IMG/VR virus record: IMGVR_UViG_3300009151_009564
Coordinates: 1 to 64,000 of that record
From: a virus
Reading direction: 5' to 3' (one strand)
DNA: 64,000 bases
The notes beneath the pieces were generated by a model, which was given only the letters and a program-made list of their open reading frames with translations, searched no databases and had not been told where the DNA came from. This document shows positions 18,751 to 26,373 of this stretch, piece after piece; positions within the stretch are counted from its first letter, which is position 1; every line of letters starts with the position of its first letter. The position numbers were made by a program, and so were the translations under genes.

Positions 18751-19713
18751 ATGAAATGGACACCCCAACAATTAGCCTTTATACTTTATAACAACCGTTC
18801 TGTAGAAGGAGTGGTTCAAAACTTTTTACCTATTATTAACGGATTTGAAATGATCGATTTAGAAAAAAAACTTGATTGGTGTAAAGGTTTTTATGAACAG
18901 AATCAACGATTTCTTGAGATCGAATCTTCTAGATTAGATCTAACATCAGATGACGTTATAGTCACTAAACAAGAGTTAGAAGATTTAAGCCAAATAGTAT
19001 TAGATAGTCATATCAATCTATCAGGTATAGAGTTGGAATACTTATTAAATCGTGGTATTACCAAAGACATTATAGATAAATATAAAATCGGTGGTTTGTC
19101 TTTTATTAAAGATCTTAAACATTTGGAGATCCTGAACGCTACTTGTCATCCAATACTTAAACCGATTTTAGAAGATGGTATAGAAGGTGGTGGAATAATA
19201 ATACCGTTATGGAATGGTGATGTGTTAGAAAACTGTGCTATTAGAAAACTATCGGATATAGGTAAGTTGAAATACTCGTTAGCCTGTCCTGATTTACCAG
19301 TCTGGGGGTTGGATTCATTTAATTCAGGAGAGGATGTTTGGATTTGTGAAGGGTTATTTGATATGATGGCTTTACATAATTTAGGATTTAGAGCAGTTTC
19401 GGTATCAAGTGCTATGTGGTCTGGTCCCCAGTTATGGTCTCTTTTACAAAAGAAACCTGGGTTTATTCATATATTATGTGATAAAGATCAAGTTGGATTA
19501 AAAACCGGTTTGATTTTATCAAAATTCTTTAATATATCCGGAATTCCAAATCATACATGTATATGTAACTCTGGTAAAGATGCTGCTGAAATATTATTTG
19601 AGAAGAAGTTGGATATGGACGATATTGATATCATACATATAACAAAGGAAATGATAGAGAAACAAGATGATAGCTTTAACTTCTTAAAGTATTTAGAAAA
19701 TCGTAGGTTTTAA
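18751..19713 (+). CDS. DnaG-type primase (TOPRIM) without zinc-binding domain, 320 aa
   Basis: Synthesises RNA primers. Seen: the RNA-polymerase-basic region typical of DnaG (YLLNRGITKDIIDKYKIGGL at about 98-116; GIIIPLWNGDVLENCAIRKL near 148-167) and a TOPRIM domain with the acidic residues E200 (WICEGLFD) and D244/D246 (LCDKDQVG). The N-terminal CHC2 zinc finger and C-terminal helicase-binding domain of bacterial DnaG are absent, as in phage gp61-like primases. It stands 17 bases before a gene with its own phage-type promoter motif. Confidence 0.85.
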   Translation: MKWTPQQLAFILYNNRSVEGVVQNFLPIINGFEMIDLEKKLDWCKGFYEQNQRFLEIESSRLDLTSDDVIVTKQELEDLSQIVLDSHINLSGIELEYLLNRGITKDIIDKYKIGGLSFIKDLKHLEILNATCHPILKPILEDGIEGGGIIIPLWNGDVLENCAIRKLSDIGKLKYSLACPDLPVWGLDSFNSGEDVWICEGLFDMMALHNLGFRAVSVSSAMWSGPQLWSLLQKKPGFIHILCDKDQVGLKTGLILSKFFNISGIPNHTCICNSGKDAAEILFEKKLDMDDIDIIHITKEMIEKQDDSFNFLKYLENRRF

Positions 19714-19724
19714 TTTAATATATA
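19714..19724 (+). promoter_or_regulatory. Phage-type promoter motif TTTAATATATA
   Basis: Exact TTTAATATATA ending five bases before the ATG at 19730. Same spacing as at 45360 and, on the other strand, 53006. Confidence 0.5.
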
Positions 19725-19729
19725 GGTAT

Positions 19730-20632
19730 ATGATTAAAAAATATCAAAAGTTCTTAGAGGAACTAACCATTACAATGGAACTAAATCCTCAGGAAGCATT
19801 TAGATCTTTTGTTGAGATTTTGAATATGGTTATTCGTAAATTACGTGACGATTCTAAAAATGGTGAAGTGCTTAATGGTCTTTCGTCATACTCAGATGTT
19901 GCTAAACAAAAAAGGAAATGGAATAAAAATTGGACATCATTTACTATACTCGAACAACCAGATCCAGAGGATAATTTTAAACAGATTAATGATTTAATGT
20001 CTAAAAAGGGTTGGAATTTTGAAGTAGTTAAACAACTTATTAGTGAGTTCCCTAACTTTTGGCATGAAATATCTCATGCTATACGACCTGATCCAGGTGA
20101 GGATATTGAAAGATTAAGTGTATGTGCGGTAGTTGATTATTATTTATATAAATTATCTGAAGGTAAATGGCAGTTAGGTGGTCAAACTTGGGGTATTAAG
20201 CCTGATGATTCGGATAGATTCCCAGATCCATACACAAATGAAGTTTTATTTAAGGTAGGATATGGTTGGCATAAAACACCATATGGTCAATTGTTTATTA
20301 ATCAAATGTTTAAAGAAAGGGGTATTAAAGGATTTTTAGAAAAAGCTTTATATTATGCTCCTAAATTTATTGGTGATTTATTATCAAGAAGTCTTGGATA
20401 TGCTGAGGAAAGTTTATATGATCTCGATGAGGAGGAAGGATTTAGTGATTGCTTTACAGTAGAGGGAGGTTCCTGTTATATAGAAACTGATACTCTTTGG
20501 GAGTTCTTAAAAGACACAGTAGCTCATAAGAAACTTGACTATAAGTCGTTTATTGATCTAATCAAGAAAAAGGTAGAAGAAGACGGATTTAAAACATTAT
20601 ACACTACAAACTCATTAAAAATCTATATATGA
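19730..20632 (+). CDS. Hypothetical protein with capsid-targeting-like N-terminus, 300 aa
   Basis: Begins MIKKYQKFLEE, similar to the T4 internal-protein capsid-targeting peptide (MKTYQEFIAE type). The body is unrecognised. It is paralogous to the next gene: both contain a KVGYGWHKTPYGQL / KYAYGWSKTKYGKL block followed by Gln-rich residues, and a YKLSEGKWQLGG / WKFTKGFFPLSG block. Its TGA overlaps the next ATG (ATGA at 20629-20632). Expression is likely from the TTTAATATATA motif. Confidence 0.75.
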   Translation: MIKKYQKFLEELTITMELNPQEAFRSFVEILNMVIRKLRDDSKNGEVLNGLSSYSDVAKQKRKWNKNWTSFTILEQPDPEDNFKQINDLMSKKGWNFEVVKQLISEFPNFWHEISHAIRPDPGEDIERLSVCAVVDYYLYKLSEGKWQLGGQTWGIKPDDSDRFPDPYTNEVLFKVGYGWHKTPYGQLFINQMFKERGIKGFLEKALYYAPKFIGDLLSRSLGYAEESLYDLDEEEGFSDCFTVEGGSCYIETDTLWEFLKDTVAHKKLDYKSFIDLIKKKVEEDGFKTLYTTNSLKIYI

Positions 20633-21474
20633 AATATACAATAAGAGATAATCAATATACGTTAGAAGAAGCATTTAAACTATTTATAGAAGATTTTGAG
20701 AATCTCATTGATAAGTTTAAAGAAGGTGATGGTATATCTGAAGATGAAAGACATTTAGTTTATTACTATAGGAATAACTTATGCCAAAGCAATCATGATC
20801 CCATGGATGATGCTTATATAATTGAGGGTGAGTTATATGATTTAGGATGGAAAGGTACATTACTTAAAGAGTTATTTGAGGTGTATGGAACCGATATTTG
20901 TGATGATTTAGATACCACTAGTCGTGGAGCTTTTGATGTTTTCTTATGGAAATTTACAAAAGGATTTTTTCCTTTATCTGGTTATGATTTGGAGAATCTT
21001 AATGGACCTGATGGGCATTCGGAAGTGATGATTAAGTATGCTTATGGTTGGAGTAAAACGAAATATGGTAAATTACTATTACAACAAAATGGGGTTGATC
21101 CTAAAGAGTTTGATATAATGGCTGCTAAAATATTCCTAACTGAAGATAACTATGGACTTTATGATATTTTATTTCAAGAAACTGTAAAAATTAAACCTTT
21201 TAAGGATTTGAAAATTGAGGATAGATATGGTTTAACCAAAATACATAAAAGCATTGAAAAAATGTGCTCTTTAGATAATACATCAGTTCATATACCTTAT
21301 GTGAAAATAACGGATATGTTTAATACTTTTGCTCTTATAACTCTAATGGGAGATAACTCATCTGAAGAAGAAGCTATCACTTATGAGGAAATGAAAGAAA
21401 AAATATTTAATCTATTTGTTATAAAAAAGTGTAAGAAAGAGGTTGTTAATGAAACAATTATTGTTACCTTTTAG
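20629..21474 (+). CDS. Hypothetical protein, paralog of preceding gene, 281 aa
   Basis: Shares the YGW-KT-YGxL block (KYAYGWSKTKYGKL) and a matching hydrophobic/glycine block (WKFTKGFFPLSG) with the 300-aa protein upstream, in the same order, so the pair arose by tandem duplication. It lacks the MIKKYQKFLEE-type start. No known family. Acidic overall, soluble. Convergent with the exonuclease, ends overlapping by 11 bases. Confidence 0.7.
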   Translation: MKYTIRDNQYTLEEAFKLFIEDFENLIDKFKEGDGISEDERHLVYYYRNNLCQSNHDPMDDAYIIEGELYDLGWKGTLLKELFEVYGTDICDDLDTTSRGAFDVFLWKFTKGFFPLSGYDLENLNGPDGHSEVMIKYAYGWSKTKYGKLLLQQNGVDPKEFDIMAAKIFLTEDNYGLYDILFQETVKIKPFKDLKIEDRYGLTKIHKSIEKMCSLDNTSVHIPYVKITDMFNTFALITLMGDNSSEEEAITYEEMKEKIFNLFVIKKCKKEVVNETIIVTF

Positions 21475-22246
21475 TCATTATTCTTTGTCCTTGATACTTT
21501 TTAATATCAACATCCTGGTGTTCAGTTAAAAACTCAACCATTTTTTCTAACATAGATTTGGCGAGCCGTGTATCTGTTAAGGCATCATGATAGTTAGTCA
21601 TATTGATTCCCAATGCTGGACCTATCTTACTTAATGATGAACTAATAAGACCGTTATCTCTATCGGATGTACCAATCTTTTTAATCATACTATCAAACTC
21701 AGGTTCGGTTTCAGCAAGCTTTTGTAGAGTTGGTAAATAGAATAACTGAGCTATTTGTTTAGTATCAATAACTTCATTGTCAAATCTAACAATAGGACTT
21801 CTTGTATTTAAGAAAGTCATATCAAACTCAGCATTTTGTATAACAAGAATAGGATTCTCATATTTAGAAATAAACTTAAAGAAATCTTCTAATACATTTT
21901 GTTCGTCATGATATTCTGTACCACTTTTGCCATAGTGATTAAAAGAAAGAACTTTCTTTATTCTAACTGTAGGATCTTTCATTAAAGAAAGGGTTTCTGG
22001 TGTAAGCTTTATTTTCTTATCATAAGTATCAACTTCTTCAAAAGAGTTTGAGTTAGGGTTATATTTAACAATCAAACATGATACTTGAGTTAGTTGAACT
22101 TCATATGGATCTTCTCTGAGGCCTGTTGTTTCTACATCAATGAAAACCCAATATCTATCAGATTTTGATTTTAACCAGTTTAAAAATTCCGGTATAGATT
22201 TTCCCCAGAACTTATGTTCGAGTATGAATTGTTGATATTTTTTCAT
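21464..22246 (-). CDS. DEDDh 3'-5' exonuclease with capsid-targeting-like N-terminus
   Basis: RNase T / DNA polymerase III epsilon fold. All three Exo motifs are present: ExoI FIDVETTGL (D37, E39), ExoII QNAEFDMTFL (D142), ExoIII YHDALTDT (H220, D225), the DEDDh subclass. It degrades DNA or RNA from 3' ends with two metals. The first ten residues, MKKYQQFILE, closely resemble the T4 capsid-targeting sequence and end at a Glu where prohead protease would cut, leaving the exonuclease domain intact. Preceded by a small gene with a similar start, seven bases upstream, driven from a TTTAATATATA motif. This suggests a packaged and ejected nuclease (inference). Confidence 0.88.
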   Translation of the reverse strand: MKKYQQFILEHKFWGKSIPEFLNWLKSKSDRYWVFIDVETTGLREDPYEVQLTQVSCLIVKYNPNSNSFEEVDTYDKKIKLTPETLSLMKDPTVRIKKVLSFNHYGKSGTEYHDEQNVLEDFFKFISKYENPILVIQNAEFDMTFLNTRSPIVRFDNEVIDTKQIAQLFYLPTLQKLAETEPEFDSMIKKIGTSDRDNGLISSSLSKIGPALGINMTNYHDALTDTRLAKSMLEKMVEFLTEHQDVDIKKYQGQRIMTKR

Positions 22247-22253
22247 AATTATA

Positions 22254-22556
22254 TTATTTATTAAATAGTTCGTCTAATATTCCTAATCCTTTAGCAGAGT
22301 GATAAGCGCCTGAAGCTAATCTAGAGAACTGACCTTTTGATTTATATTTTTTAGCTTCTTCTCTTACTGCTTCTTCACTCCATTTTTTATTTCTTGGAAA
22401 AATAGATTGTTGAAGTCCTCTTTTTTGAATATTTCTATATAAGTCAGGATTATTACGTCTTAACTCCTCATATGATTTATATTTAGAAGCTTTATCCCTA
22501 AGTTCTTCTATTTCCGTCTTTGATTCAAAAACTTTGAATGTTTCAATATGTTTCAT
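22254..22556 (-). CDS. Small protein with two endonuclease-associated repeats, 100 aa
   Basis: Starts MKHIETFKVFES (capsid-targeting-like). Two repeats follow, SKYKSYEELRRNNPDLYRNI and KKYKSKGQFSRLASGAYHSA, of the type seen as DNA-binding modules in phage homing endonucleases (a matching copy occurs in the protein at 30973-32139). No catalytic domain. It may be a DNA-binding protein derived from such an endonuclease. First gene of a two-gene unit with the exonuclease; a TTTAATATATA motif ends four bases before its ATG. Confidence 0.75.
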   Translation of the reverse strand: MKHIETFKVFESKTEIEELRDKASKYKSYEELRRNNPDLYRNIQKRGLQQSIFPRNKKWSEEAVREEAKKYKSKGQFSRLASGAYHSAKGLGILDELFNK

Positions 22557-22560
22557 ACCA

Positions 22561-22571
22561 TATATATTAAA
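22561..22571 (-). promoter_or_regulatory. Phage-type promoter motif (minus strand)
   Basis: Exact TTTAATATATA on the minus strand, four bases upstream of the ATG at 22556. Forms a divergent pair with the copy at 22585-22595. Confidence 0.55.
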
Positions 22572-22584
22572 AGTGAAAATAATA

Positions 22585-22595
22585 TTTAATATATA
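22585..22595 (+). promoter_or_regulatory. Phage-type promoter motif (plus strand)
   Basis: Exact TTTAATATATA, four bases upstream of the M16 peptidase ATG at 22600. Together with the minus-strand copy it fills a 43-base divergent intergenic region. Confidence 0.55.
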
Positions 22596-22599
22596 TGAT

Positions 22600-23706
22600 A
22601 TGATTGTTAATTTAAAAAGTCAAACCGAAATGTCTGGTTTTTATATAGTCTTTCAAGGATCTACTAATTTAGAAAGACCTGGAATCTATGGAATATCACA
22701 TCTTTTAGAACATTGTGTTTGCCATAGCTTTGAAAATCTAAGAGAGGAACTAGAAAGGGATGGTATAGACTGGAATTTTTATACATCTTCAAATGAGATA
22801 GTTGGTTATTTTACTGGATTGGATAGTTATTTAAATAAATGGAAATCCAAACTGTTAGACTTGATTGGGGAATTCAAAACAACAAAGGATAAATTTGAAA
22901 ACGAAAAGAATATAGTTCTACAAGAATATACAAATTACTTTGCGGATCAAGGTGAGGCTCATGCCTTGAACTTATCCAGAAAGTTATTTAAAGATTTTGA
23001 CCCAATAGGAGTTAAAGAAGATTTAGAAAAACTAAAATTTATGGACGCTCTTAACTTTTGGGAACTTCAGTTTTCAAATCCTTCCAAAATAATTAATATA
23101 TCAGCAAGCAGTCCATTTAAATCTGATATAGAATTCTCCATACCAAAAAATGATAGAACTTATAAATTCGGTCCTTATAATGATGTTGTTTTAGAAAAGA
23201 TGAATGATTATGGTGATAAAGCTTCAGTTATGATGGTTGGTCCGTTAGCTGATTCCGACTTTGCGTATATTTCATTTATTAATGGTATGTTATCAACTGG
23301 TTTATCTTCTCCTTTATATACTGAAGTTAGAGAGAAAAAAGGTTTAGTTTATTATATTAGATGTTCTCAATCTAGGTTGAATAATCAGGGTGTTACTTCA
23401 ATAACAACTCAAACATCGACTGATAATGTTGAAAAGGTTTATGATGCGGTCAAAGGGGTTTTAGATAATCCTAAAAAGTTTATGACTAAAAGTAGGTTTG
23501 AGACTATTAAAGATTCTCATCTTATAAGACTTAAAAAAGAAAAGATAAATAGATTTGCTAATATTCAAAAATGGATAACTCCACCAGAATGGTCTATATC
23601 TTCTATAATAGAAACTGTAACATTAGATAAACTAATGGAGGTATATGATAAGTATTATAAATCTGATGATTTTTATTTATCGAGTGATAAAAATGAATTT
23701 AAATAA
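22600..23706 (+). CDS. M16-family zinc metallopeptidase (pitrilysin / processing peptidase type), 368 aa
   Basis: Inverted zinc motif HxxEH is intact: GISHLLEHCVC with H34, E37, H38; a third ligand candidate is E109 in NIVLQEYTNY. The C-terminal M16 signature SSPLYTEVREKKGLVYYI is also present. M16 enzymes cleave peptides inside a closed chamber. At 368 aa it is a single M16 unit of the half-size class (such as subunits that dimerise). Start chosen at 22600, because the open frame upstream is antisense to another gene and the promoter motif ends four bases before. Followed without gap by two capsid-targeting-like genes. Rare in phages; substrate unknown. Confidence 0.88.
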   Translation: MIVNLKSQTEMSGFYIVFQGSTNLERPGIYGISHLLEHCVCHSFENLREELERDGIDWNFYTSSNEIVGYFTGLDSYLNKWKSKLLDLIGEFKTTKDKFENEKNIVLQEYTNYFADQGEAHALNLSRKLFKDFDPIGVKEDLEKLKFMDALNFWELQFSNPSKIINISASSPFKSDIEFSIPKNDRTYKFGPYNDVVLEKMNDYGDKASVMMVGPLADSDFAYISFINGMLSTGLSSPLYTEVREKKGLVYYIRCSQSRLNNQGVTSITTQTSTDNVEKVYDAVKGVLDNPKKFMTKSRFETIKDSHLIRLKKEKINRFANIQKWITPPEWSISSIIETVTLDKLMEVYDKYYKSDDFYLSSDKNEFK

Positions 23707-24180
23707 ATGAAACATTTAAGATTATTTGATAGTTATTTAGATTCTAGTGAAACTTTATATAAAGAAATAGAATGGAGTGAGTATTATAAAAATGTGGCGT
23801 TAGATAGATTTGGAGAACCTTTTAAAGATCGTTCTGGTAAGTTGATTGTTAAGGAACACAAACCAGTAGCAAATTTTAGAAAAACGGAAATTGATATATT
23901 AAATAGTCTTATGGTTAATAACCCAAATATAATGGAGAGTCCTAAATCTGGATATAATAAGTATCCATCTGAGATATATGGGGTTTTAGATTATTTTGAG
24001 ATTTATAAACGTAGTGGTTTTGATATTAGATATCTAATAACCAAAACAGAAGATGATTGGTTCTGGGTGATATATTTTGATAGTGAAAAAGATTGGAAGC
24101 ATTTATATAGATGTGACCAATTTGAAGGACTACTTCAGTTTTTAACTGATAAAGGTATTATAAAAAATGAATTTAAATAA
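23707..24180 (+). CDS. Hypothetical protein with capsid-targeting-like N-terminus, 157 aa
   Basis: Begins MKHLRLFDSYLDSSE. Unrecognised beyond that; Trp/Tyr/Asp-rich second half. It starts directly after the peptidase stop codon. A 23-base sequence at its 5' junction (23689-23711) is repeated exactly at its 3' junction (24163-24185), so both it and the peptidase end in NEFK. This looks like insertion or duplication of a gene cassette. Confidence 0.7.
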   Translation: MKHLRLFDSYLDSSETLYKEIEWSEYYKNVALDRFGEPFKDRSGKLIVKEHKPVANFRKTEIDILNSLMVNNPNIMESPKSGYNKYPSEIYGVLDYFEIYKRSGFDIRYLITKTEDDWFWVIYFDSEKDWKHLYRCDQFEGLLQFLTDKGIIKNEFK

Positions 24181-24390
24181 ATGAAGAAATTTAGTTCTCT
24201 ATCTGAAGCGGTAAAGACTCCATGTCAAACACCCGACGCTGTATTTCATATTGAAATAAAAGATAAGTCTATAGAGTGTTCTATTGATCTACCATTTAAA
24301 TTAGATCTATCGGAAAAGGAAGATAAGGAGTTAGAAGGTAATATTCACAATGCTATTGAGTTAGCGTTAAGTAAATATTTCGTTAAATAG
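24181..24390 (+). CDS. Small hypothetical protein, 69 aa
   Basis: Begins MKKFSSLSEAVK, again a short amphipathic capsid-targeting-like start. Remainder is acidic with one predicted beta-hairpin and helix. Directly abuts the preceding gene; last gene of the unit started by the M16 peptidase. Confidence 0.6.
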   Translation: MKKFSSLSEAVKTPCQTPDAVFHIEIKDKSIECSIDLPFKLDLSEKEDKELEGNIHNAIELALSKYFVK

Positions 24391-24426
24391 TATAAAAGTC
24401 GTAACTTTATAAAATAAAATAATAAT

Positions 24427-24993
24427 ATGGATTTACAAAATATCTTAAACAAATACTCTATAAAAGCAAATGTTAATATGTTGCTTGACATGTGGAATGA
24501 ATCTCACCGTAGTTTCCACAATTTAAATCACTTAAATGATATTATAAGTCAGATCAACGAAGGTTACTTTAATGGTACTATTAATGATAAGCAAATGGAG
24601 AAGTTATCATTAACTGCTCTTTTTCATGACATTGTTTATGAGCCATCTAGACCAGATAACGAGGAAAGAAGTGCGGATTTCTTTATGAATCTTTGTGAGA
24701 ATAAGTCTAATAAGGATATATTAGATATACGTGATGCTATTTTAGATACTAAAACTCACAAATCATCAACTCCACTTGCTGAGACCTTCAATCGTTTTGA
24801 TATGTCTATTGTCGAAAGGGATTTCGATAACTTATTAGAGTGGGAAAAGGGAATCCACGAAGAGTATTCAGTATATGGTAATGACGCTTATAAAGTGGGT
24901 AGAGTACAGTTTTTAGAGTCTTTATTGGATAAGTATCCAGATAACTATACTAATCTAACACAACTGATTGATTGGGTTAAAACTAACTATTAA
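24427..24993 (+). CDS. HD-domain phosphohydrolase (COG4339-like), 188 aa
   Basis: Metal-dependent phosphohydrolase. Residues H31/H35 (FHNLNHL), H67-D68 (ALFHDIVYEP) and the DNEERSA block (77-83) match the family of predicted HD hydrolases related to COG4339; THKSS near 110-115 fits a further ligand. Substrate not known; nucleotides or nucleotide second messengers are possible. Preceded by a weak TAACTTTA element; followed at once by a strong bidirectional terminator. Confidence 0.82.
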   Translation: MDLQNILNKYSIKANVNMLLDMWNESHRSFHNLNHLNDIISQINEGYFNGTINDKQMEKLSLTALFHDIVYEPSRPDNEERSADFFMNLCENKSNKDILDIRDAILDTKTHKSSTPLAETFNRFDMSIVERDFDNLLEWEKGIHEEYSVYGNDAYKVGRVQFLESLLDKYPDNYTNLTQLIDWVKTNY

Positions 24994-24995
24994 TA

Positions 24996-25025
24996 AAAAA
25001 GTCCTCTCAAAAGAGAGGACTTTTT
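24996..25025 (+). terminator. Bidirectional terminator
   Basis: Perfect 13-bp stem AAAAAGTCCTCTC / GAGAGGACTTTTT with loop AAAA, placed between the convergent HD hydrolase and Dam-like methylase genes; T runs on both strands. Confidence 0.9.
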
Positions 25026-25027
25026 AT

Positions 25028-25756
25028 TTAAAAATTCATAATTAAGTATTCTGTCCCCATTAAACCATTATTATGAATAATTCTACAATCTTTATACCAC
25101 TCTTTCATTTCATCAAAAGAGTAATAACTTAAAACAAATCTACCTTTAATATTTTTTAATATCTCTGATAACTCATAATGTGATTCATTCGTAAATGGAT
25201 GATTAATATAATAGTGTTCTCTTTCTTTATAAGGTGGATCTAAATAGAATAAAGTTTCTTTACTATCATACTTACTTATAACGGATTGATAGTCTTGATT
25301 TAAGACTTCATTAATCTTGTCTAAATTGAAATTGTTCCATTTGAGTTTCATTTTGAATACTTCAAACTCACTATCTCCTCTCCACTCACCATCAAGTATT
25401 TTATATCTCGAATAAGAACAGCAAAGTAAGATTATCCAGTTAATAGTCCATTCATCATCTGTCCAGTTGTTAATACTCCAATCTTTTTGGATTTGGTAAT
25501 ATCTTTTGGGGTTAGCTTTTTCGTTTTGTATTTTATTTACGAAATAGGGATCTTTTGATTTACTAAAAATTAAATAGTTTAAGCGATTAATATCGTTATA
25601 AATGAAATTAGTATTGGGATATTTTGATAAATCTAAGCAAAAGAAAATACCAAACATTCCTCCGAAAGGTTCAACAAATGTTGAAATATCCGTAGGTATG
25701 TTTGGTATTATAAAATTGGAGAACTTAGATTTTTCACCTAAATAGGGTATAAACAT
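25028..25756 (-). CDS. Dam-like DNA adenine methyltransferase (D12 class)
   Basis: Seen: motif X-like start PYLGEKSKF, SAM-binding FVEPFGGMFG (residues 27-36), catalytic DPPY (173-176) in LFYLDPPYKERE, and late FVLSYYSFDEM. This is the Dam / MboIIA-type order. At 242 aa it is somewhat shorter than E. coli Dam (278 aa). Second adenine methylase in the window (other at 14766-16370), of a different class. Probably protects phage DNA. A TCTAATATATA element ends six bases before its ATG. Confidence 0.88.
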   Translation of the reverse strand: MFIPYLGEKSKFSNFIIPNIPTDISTFVEPFGGMFGIFFCLDLSKYPNTNFIYNDINRLNYLIFSKSKDPYFVNKIQNEKANPKRYYQIQKDWSINNWTDDEWTINWIILLCCSYSRYKILDGEWRGDSEFEVFKMKLKWNNFNLDKINEVLNQDYQSVISKYDSKETLFYLDPPYKEREHYYINHPFTNESHYELSEILKNIKGRFVLSYYSFDEMKEWYKDCRIIHNNGLMGTEYLIMNF

Positions 25757-25762
25757 ATACTC

Positions 25763-25773
25763 TATATATTAGA
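25763..25773 (-). promoter_or_regulatory. Phage-type promoter motif variant
   Basis: Minus-strand TCTAATATATA, one mismatch from TTTAATATATA, six bases before the Dam-like ATG; overlaps the ClpP stop codon. Confidence 0.4.
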
Positions 25774-26335
25774 GAATTTCATCCACCACTCCGAGCTCGA
25801 GTGCTTCTTCAGCTGGCATGAACCAATCAACTTTACCATCATAGATTTCTTTCAATTTCTTTCTGGTGATTTTAGTCTTTTCGATTGTCATGTTTTCAAT
25901 CTGTTTCTGAAGACGTTTAGACTCTTCCAATCTTTCTTCCATTTGCTTAACAGTACCAATCACTCCACCTGATACCTGATGGTATAGTGGGGTTGAATAC
26001 TTGTGAGCAAATCTTCTGTGTCCATGAATAAGGATCATAAATCCACAACTCATAGCTGCTCCGGTTACTATAGTGTGTATTGGAGTTTTTGATTTCTCCA
26101 TAACAGACAATAGACCAAAACACTGATAAACAAGTCCGCCATAGGAGTCAATATAAATATTGATTGGCTTTGGTTTATAGTTTAAACCATAAACATCGTA
26201 AAGCTTTTTAAGATGCTCGTCATCCTCATTTATTTCGAGGATGTTCTTAGTTAAATCTCCCATAGATGCTTGATCTACTTGTTTGTTTAGATAAAGATTT
26301 CTTTCCTTTGGTAAGGGTAAATTTCCTGTTGCCAT
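25769..26335 (-). CDS. ClpP-like serine protease, 188 aa
   Basis: ClpP fold with an intact triad: S96 (TGAAMSCGFMIL), H119 (PLYHQVSGG), D170 (GKVDWFMPAEEA); the oxyanion Gly-Gly lies in IDSYGGLV. Forms a barrel protease that normally works with a AAA+ unfoldase; no such ATPase is in this window, so it may join host ClpX/ClpC or act in prohead maturation, where ClpP-fold enzymes are known from other phages. Located between the Dam-like methylase and the release factor gene. Confidence 0.92.
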   Translation of the reverse strand: MATGNLPLPKERNLYLNKQVDQASMGDLTKNILEINEDDEHLKKLYDVYGLNYKPKPINIYIDSYGGLVYQCFGLLSVMEKSKTPIHTIVTGAAMSCGFMILIHGHRRFAHKYSTPLYHQVSGGVIGTVKQMEERLEESKRLQKQIENMTIEKTKITRKKLKEIYDGKVDWFMPAEEALELGVVDEIL

Positions 26336-26373
26336 ATTTTATTATTTAGATATTTTATATGACTGAAATTGAA

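Noticed and set aside
22534-22599. Upstream extension of the M16 peptidase start
   Set aside because: The extra 22 codons are antisense to the divergent gene, contain the promoter motifs, and are not like the start of M16 proteins.
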